From Istiophorus platypterus (taxonomy: Eukaryota > Chordata > Actinopteri > Istiophoriformes > Istiophoridae): a stretch of 64,000 bases of DNA. Positions 61,784 through 64,000 of the stretch are shown in pieces. How positions within the stretch are numbered: the first letter of the stretch is position 1; every line of letters begins with the position of its first letter. The DNA lies in NCBI GenBank assembly GCA_016859345.1, contig CM029114.1:13023501-13087500 (forward strand), in the 5' to 3' direction. Below the pieces are notes generated by a model. It worked only from the letters and a program-made list of their open reading frames with translations, was not told where the DNA came from and did not search any database. A program made the position numbers and the translations under genes.

Positions 61784-62593
61784 TAAAAAACTAGCAACTC
61801 TCCTATATACAGAAAGAATTTCCATGAAAGTATGATCTGTGAGCCTGTGGTGTCCTGTTGAAGCCAAGTCCATCAAGTACGAAATTTCCCTCTTGAAATA
61901 CACTCAGCCATTCTGAAGAGGAATGTTTTGGTCTTTGCATGTCCCAGAAAGGACTAAACAGGGAACAATTCCACCCACCTCCACAAATCATCTGAAGTGG
62001 TCCACTTAGGAGTGTGTCTTATGGAAACCATGTTATCTTGTAGCATCAATTTACAGTCCTGAGCTAACCTCTGCCAGGAATGTGAGCAAAGCCCTTTCAT
62101 GAGTCCCTACTGTACTAACAAGCCTGAGCAGCTCCAGTGTGATGGTTGTAACAGAGCAGAAAGGTGGCATAAATAAAGGAAACACATACACATACAAACA
62201 CGAATGAAGCCGTGTCTAGGGTATTTTTTTTCCTATTTGAATTTACAGGTTTTCAGCGATATTTTATAATGCGTTTTTTAGGCTGTTTTCTGTTTTTGTT
62301 TTGTGGTAATTATTTTTCTTTTACATCAGTAAAACATTGCTGCAACCTTCTGTATTTTTGCTGTGTTATGGCCCCATCTCCCCTCATCAGAGGATTTCCC
62401 AGTGTTTTTATTTTATTTTTTTATTCAATAACATAACCAGGAGGGAGACACCGTTGCGGTGGCCCGATAACAGCCCACAGTGAACCATCAGGACCGCACC
62501 GAAGAGAGGTAGAGGGGGGGGGGGGAAAGAAAACAGAGCGCAGGGGCCGCGCACGGTGCCAGGCGCGTCCCCGTTTTCTGCTGCGCACAGAGC

Positions 62594-62614
62594 GAGAGAG
62601 AGAGAGAGAGAGAG
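62594..62614. repeat. (GA)n tract in SPOCK3 promoter block
   Basis: About ten GA units followed by purine-rich sequence, upstream of the predicted exon 1 donor. GA tracts are common in vertebrate promoters and may lie in the 5' UTR here. Confidence 0.9.
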
Positions 62615-62695
62615 GAGAGGAGGGGGGGCTGCTATTACTAGTGACAGAAAACGGCAGCGAGCACATACAGTCTGGAGAGCAGCTGATGCGACAAG
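62615..62695 (+). other. SPOCK3: Predicted SPOCK3 non-coding exon 1 (3' end)
   Basis: GATGCGACAAG is followed by GTAGGAG, a good splice donor, 162 bases before the strong acceptor that precedes the start codon. Testican genes in mammals have an untranslated first exon. The 3' limit (62695) is read from the donor. The 5' limit is arbitrary. Splicing puts AAG before the ATG, giving A at -3. Confidence 0.5.
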
Positions 62696-62857
62696 GTAGG
62701 AGAGAAAGACCGCCGCATGATCCCATTCAGCGCCGTCGGCCGGCGTGCGCCACCGACGCGGGGCGCCTAGAGCCGCCTTTGTTTCCTGCGCGGTTGCGGC
62801 GTCCTCCAGCCCTGATCCGATGTCCTCTCTCTCCGTGCTGTTGTTGTGTGTCCGCAG

Positions 62858-62980
62858 ATGCCGAGCGTCGCCTTGCTGTGCGTGTGCGCCGTCGCCTTCG
62901 GACACGTCTCCGCTCGCTCCGACAGCGGCAATTTTTTGGATGATAAGTGGCTCGCCGGGAGATGGGACAGATTCAGAGAC
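62858..62980 (+). CDS. SPOCK3: SPOCK3 (testican-3) first coding exon, partial gene
   Basis: Testicans are secreted heparan and chondroitin sulfate proteoglycans, abundant in brain, with follistatin-like, calcium-binding and thyroglobulin domains. Only the first 41 codons fall in this window. An acceptor (TTGTTGTGTGTCCGCAG) directly precedes ATG, and the donor GTGAGT follows Asp41 in phase 0. The peptide has a signal sequence (MPSVALLCVCAVAFGHVSA), then RSDSGNFLDDK and WDRFRD, the hallmark start of mature testicans. RSD.GNFLDDK and LCVCA fit testican-3 best by memory, and human UGT8 and SPOCK3 share chromosome 4. Oddity: the conserved segment between GNFLDDK and W..FRD is about ten residues shorter than in mammals. 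Later exons lie past the window end. SPOCK1 is the main alternative. Confidence 0.85.
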
Positions 62981-63308
62981 GTGAGTTGATATTTCTGGCT
63001 TATCTTTATTAACCGCCCCCCTCCCCTCTCCCCTCTTTCTCCCCCTCATTATCTCGTTTACACCCCCGCCCCCGTTTTTCTCCCGACGGACACCCCGACT
63101 GGTTTCGTGATCATGCGCTCCTCGTTTTCTCGTTGCGTCCGAGCGACGCGTCACGGGGCCCGTCGGGGTGTTTGGTGACACGTTCATTACCTGCTCCACC
63201 GAGACAGTAAATACACTGAGCGACGCTGGGCTGTTCCTCGCCCGTAAATGTGTTTTCGCGATAGCAGTCCCCGCTTAACGGAGATGGCTAAGGCCTCTGG
63301 AAAAAGAA

Positions 63309-63309
<1 letters not shown>

Positions 63310-63341
<32 letters not shown>
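63310..63341. repeat. (CAA)n trinucleotide repeat
   Basis: About ten copies of CAA followed by an A-run, inside the first SPOCK3 coding intron. Confidence 0.95.
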
Positions 63342-63532
63342 AAAAAAACAAACATCACAAACGCTCATCGCCGAAGTGCCCGAAGGGCACCACAGACCTC
63401 CCGAAAGGGGCCTAATTACGGGCAGGTGTAGGCAGGGAGTCCGCAGTAGAGAGGCCTGGATGGGCTGATTGGTTAGGAATGAACACTTACCCTTAAGTAG
63501 TGAAGAGCAAAGAGTGTCATGCATGTTTGAGC

Positions 63533-63538
<6 letters not shown>

Positions 63539-63592
<54 letters not shown>
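63539..63592. repeat. (TA)n microsatellite, 54 bp
   Basis: About 27 uninterrupted TA units. Perfect TA runs are self-complementary and can extrude as cruciforms. They are also difficult to sequence, so the length is approximate. Confidence 0.95.
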
Positions 63593-63595
<3 letters not shown>

Positions 63596-64000
63596 TGTCT
63601 GCCTGCATTTATGTGTATGTAACATAGAGATATAATACTAATATTACAAGAAAAGCACAAGTCTCAGTTGCGAATATAACAGCATGTTAATACAACGATA
63701 CAAAGACAAAAAAAAAAAAAAGTAGTGTAAAACTCAGACACGCTTAAGGTCCCTATGGGAATATTTATTATAAGGTGCCTCAGTGGCAGTGTAAACATCT
63801 GTGTCTCCCAGTGGTCTCCTCGCTCAACCAGTGTAGCAGTGATTGTGTCTGAACTGATCTGCTTGATTATGCTGCTGGTGAGTGTCTTCACCAGCGGACT
63901 TCAACAAGGTGCTGTCAGCCACCATTACCCTGACATGTTTATATAAGGTCACTTAGTGCAGTAATGCCGTCGCTGATTGTCATGGCGCATATTATGGCGC

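Larger units (their letters stand above)
53661..62457. other. Intergenic DNA between UGT8 and SPOCK3
   Basis: About 8.8 kb with no supported gene. It holds a (ATCT)n array, pyrimidine-rich DNA near 54.9 kb, a GA tract, a retroposon tail, three pieces of a short inverted-repeat DNA element family (56.6-58.1 kb) and two Tc1 relics (59.6-60.0 and 61.5-61.8 kb). A 104-codon open frame at 57099-57413 has no known motif and no splice context. Sequence from 61.8 to 62.2 kb looks repetitive but I could not name it. Confidence 0.55.
62458..62857 (+). promoter_or_regulatory. SPOCK3: CpG-rich SPOCK3 promoter and 5' UTR region
   Basis: CpG density and GC content rise abruptly from about 62.46 kb and stay high to about 63.26 kb. 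The block includes a G-run (62514-62525), a (GA)n tract at 62594-62614, a predicted non-coding exon ending at 62695, and the first coding exon. No TATA box is obvious, as is usual for CpG-island promoters. The transcription start cannot be placed from sequence alone. Confidence 0.65.
62981..64000 (+). other. SPOCK3: Start of SPOCK3 intron after first coding exon
   Basis: GC-rich to about 63.26 kb, then ordinary AT-rich intron. It contains a (CAA)n array at 63310-63341 and a (TA)n array at 63539-63592. No second testican exon (expected to continue with an acidic EVEDDYF-like or DDYF-like start) is visible before the window ends. Confidence 0.7.

Noticed and set aside
62408..63199. A 263-codon open frame on the minus strand across the SPOCK3 CpG block
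   Set aside because: It is antisense to the testican exon. Its length is explained by high GC content (few stop codons), its peptide is low in complexity with Arg, Pro and Ser runs, and it matches no family I know.
1..64000. Possible CRISPR array among the tandem repeats
   Set aside because: No regular direct repeats with unique spacers occur, and the DNA is vertebrate. The tandem repeats are microsatellites.

Overview
This window is vertebrate nuclear DNA, most likely from a ray-finned (teleost) fish. Three things point that way: intron-split vertebrate genes with canonical splice sites, very dense CA/TG microsatellites, and decayed repeats that match common fish families by eye (tRNA-derived SINEs, Tc1/mariner elements, short inverted-repeat DNA elements). 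It is not a prokaryotic, phage or plasmid sequence. Apart from the two genes below, the open frames in the window look spurious: antisense shadows, translated CA/TG repeats or transposon relics.

Layout. (1) 1-31.4 kb is a gene-poor stretch downstream of UGT8. It holds a SINE, two Tc1-like relics and most of the microsatellites, and I see no exon I can defend. (2) 31.4-53.1 kb is the complete ceramide galactosyltransferase gene UGT8 on the minus strand. Five coding exons (46151-45324, 41904-41762, 36606-36530, 35188-34969, 34746-34365) join in frame to encode 549 residues. They are preceded by a predicted non-coding first exon whose donor lies at 53085 in a CpG-rich promoter block. The introns hold a foldback element, an inverted-repeat DNA element, a SINE scrap and a Tc1 relic. 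(3) 53.7-62.4 kb is intergenic, with a tetranucleotide repeat, pyrimidine-rich DNA, short inverted-repeat transposons and two more Tc1 relics. (4) 62.4-63.3 kb is a second CpG-rich block. It carries the start of a testican gene, most likely SPOCK3, on the plus strand: a predicted non-coding exon 1 and a first coding exon at 62858-62980. The rest of that gene lies beyond the window.

UGT8 and the testican gene are head to head, with roughly 9.5 kb between their predicted first-exon splice donors. They are not known to share a pathway: UGT8 makes galactosylceramide for myelin in the endoplasmic reticulum, and testicans are secreted proteoglycans abundant in brain. In humans both genes lie on chromosome 4, so the pairing may reflect old linkage.

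I found no undescribed biological system. The items most worth a second look are the shortened N-terminal segment of the testican exon, a nested inverted-repeat element in a UGT8 intron, a GC-rich orphan segment in another UGT8 intron, and a duplicated module with purine-rich and alternating purine-pyrimidine DNA around 28-29 kb. Exon limits were read by eye from splice motifs, reading-frame continuity and recalled protein families. Repeat assignments rest on memory of consensus sequences, not on a search.
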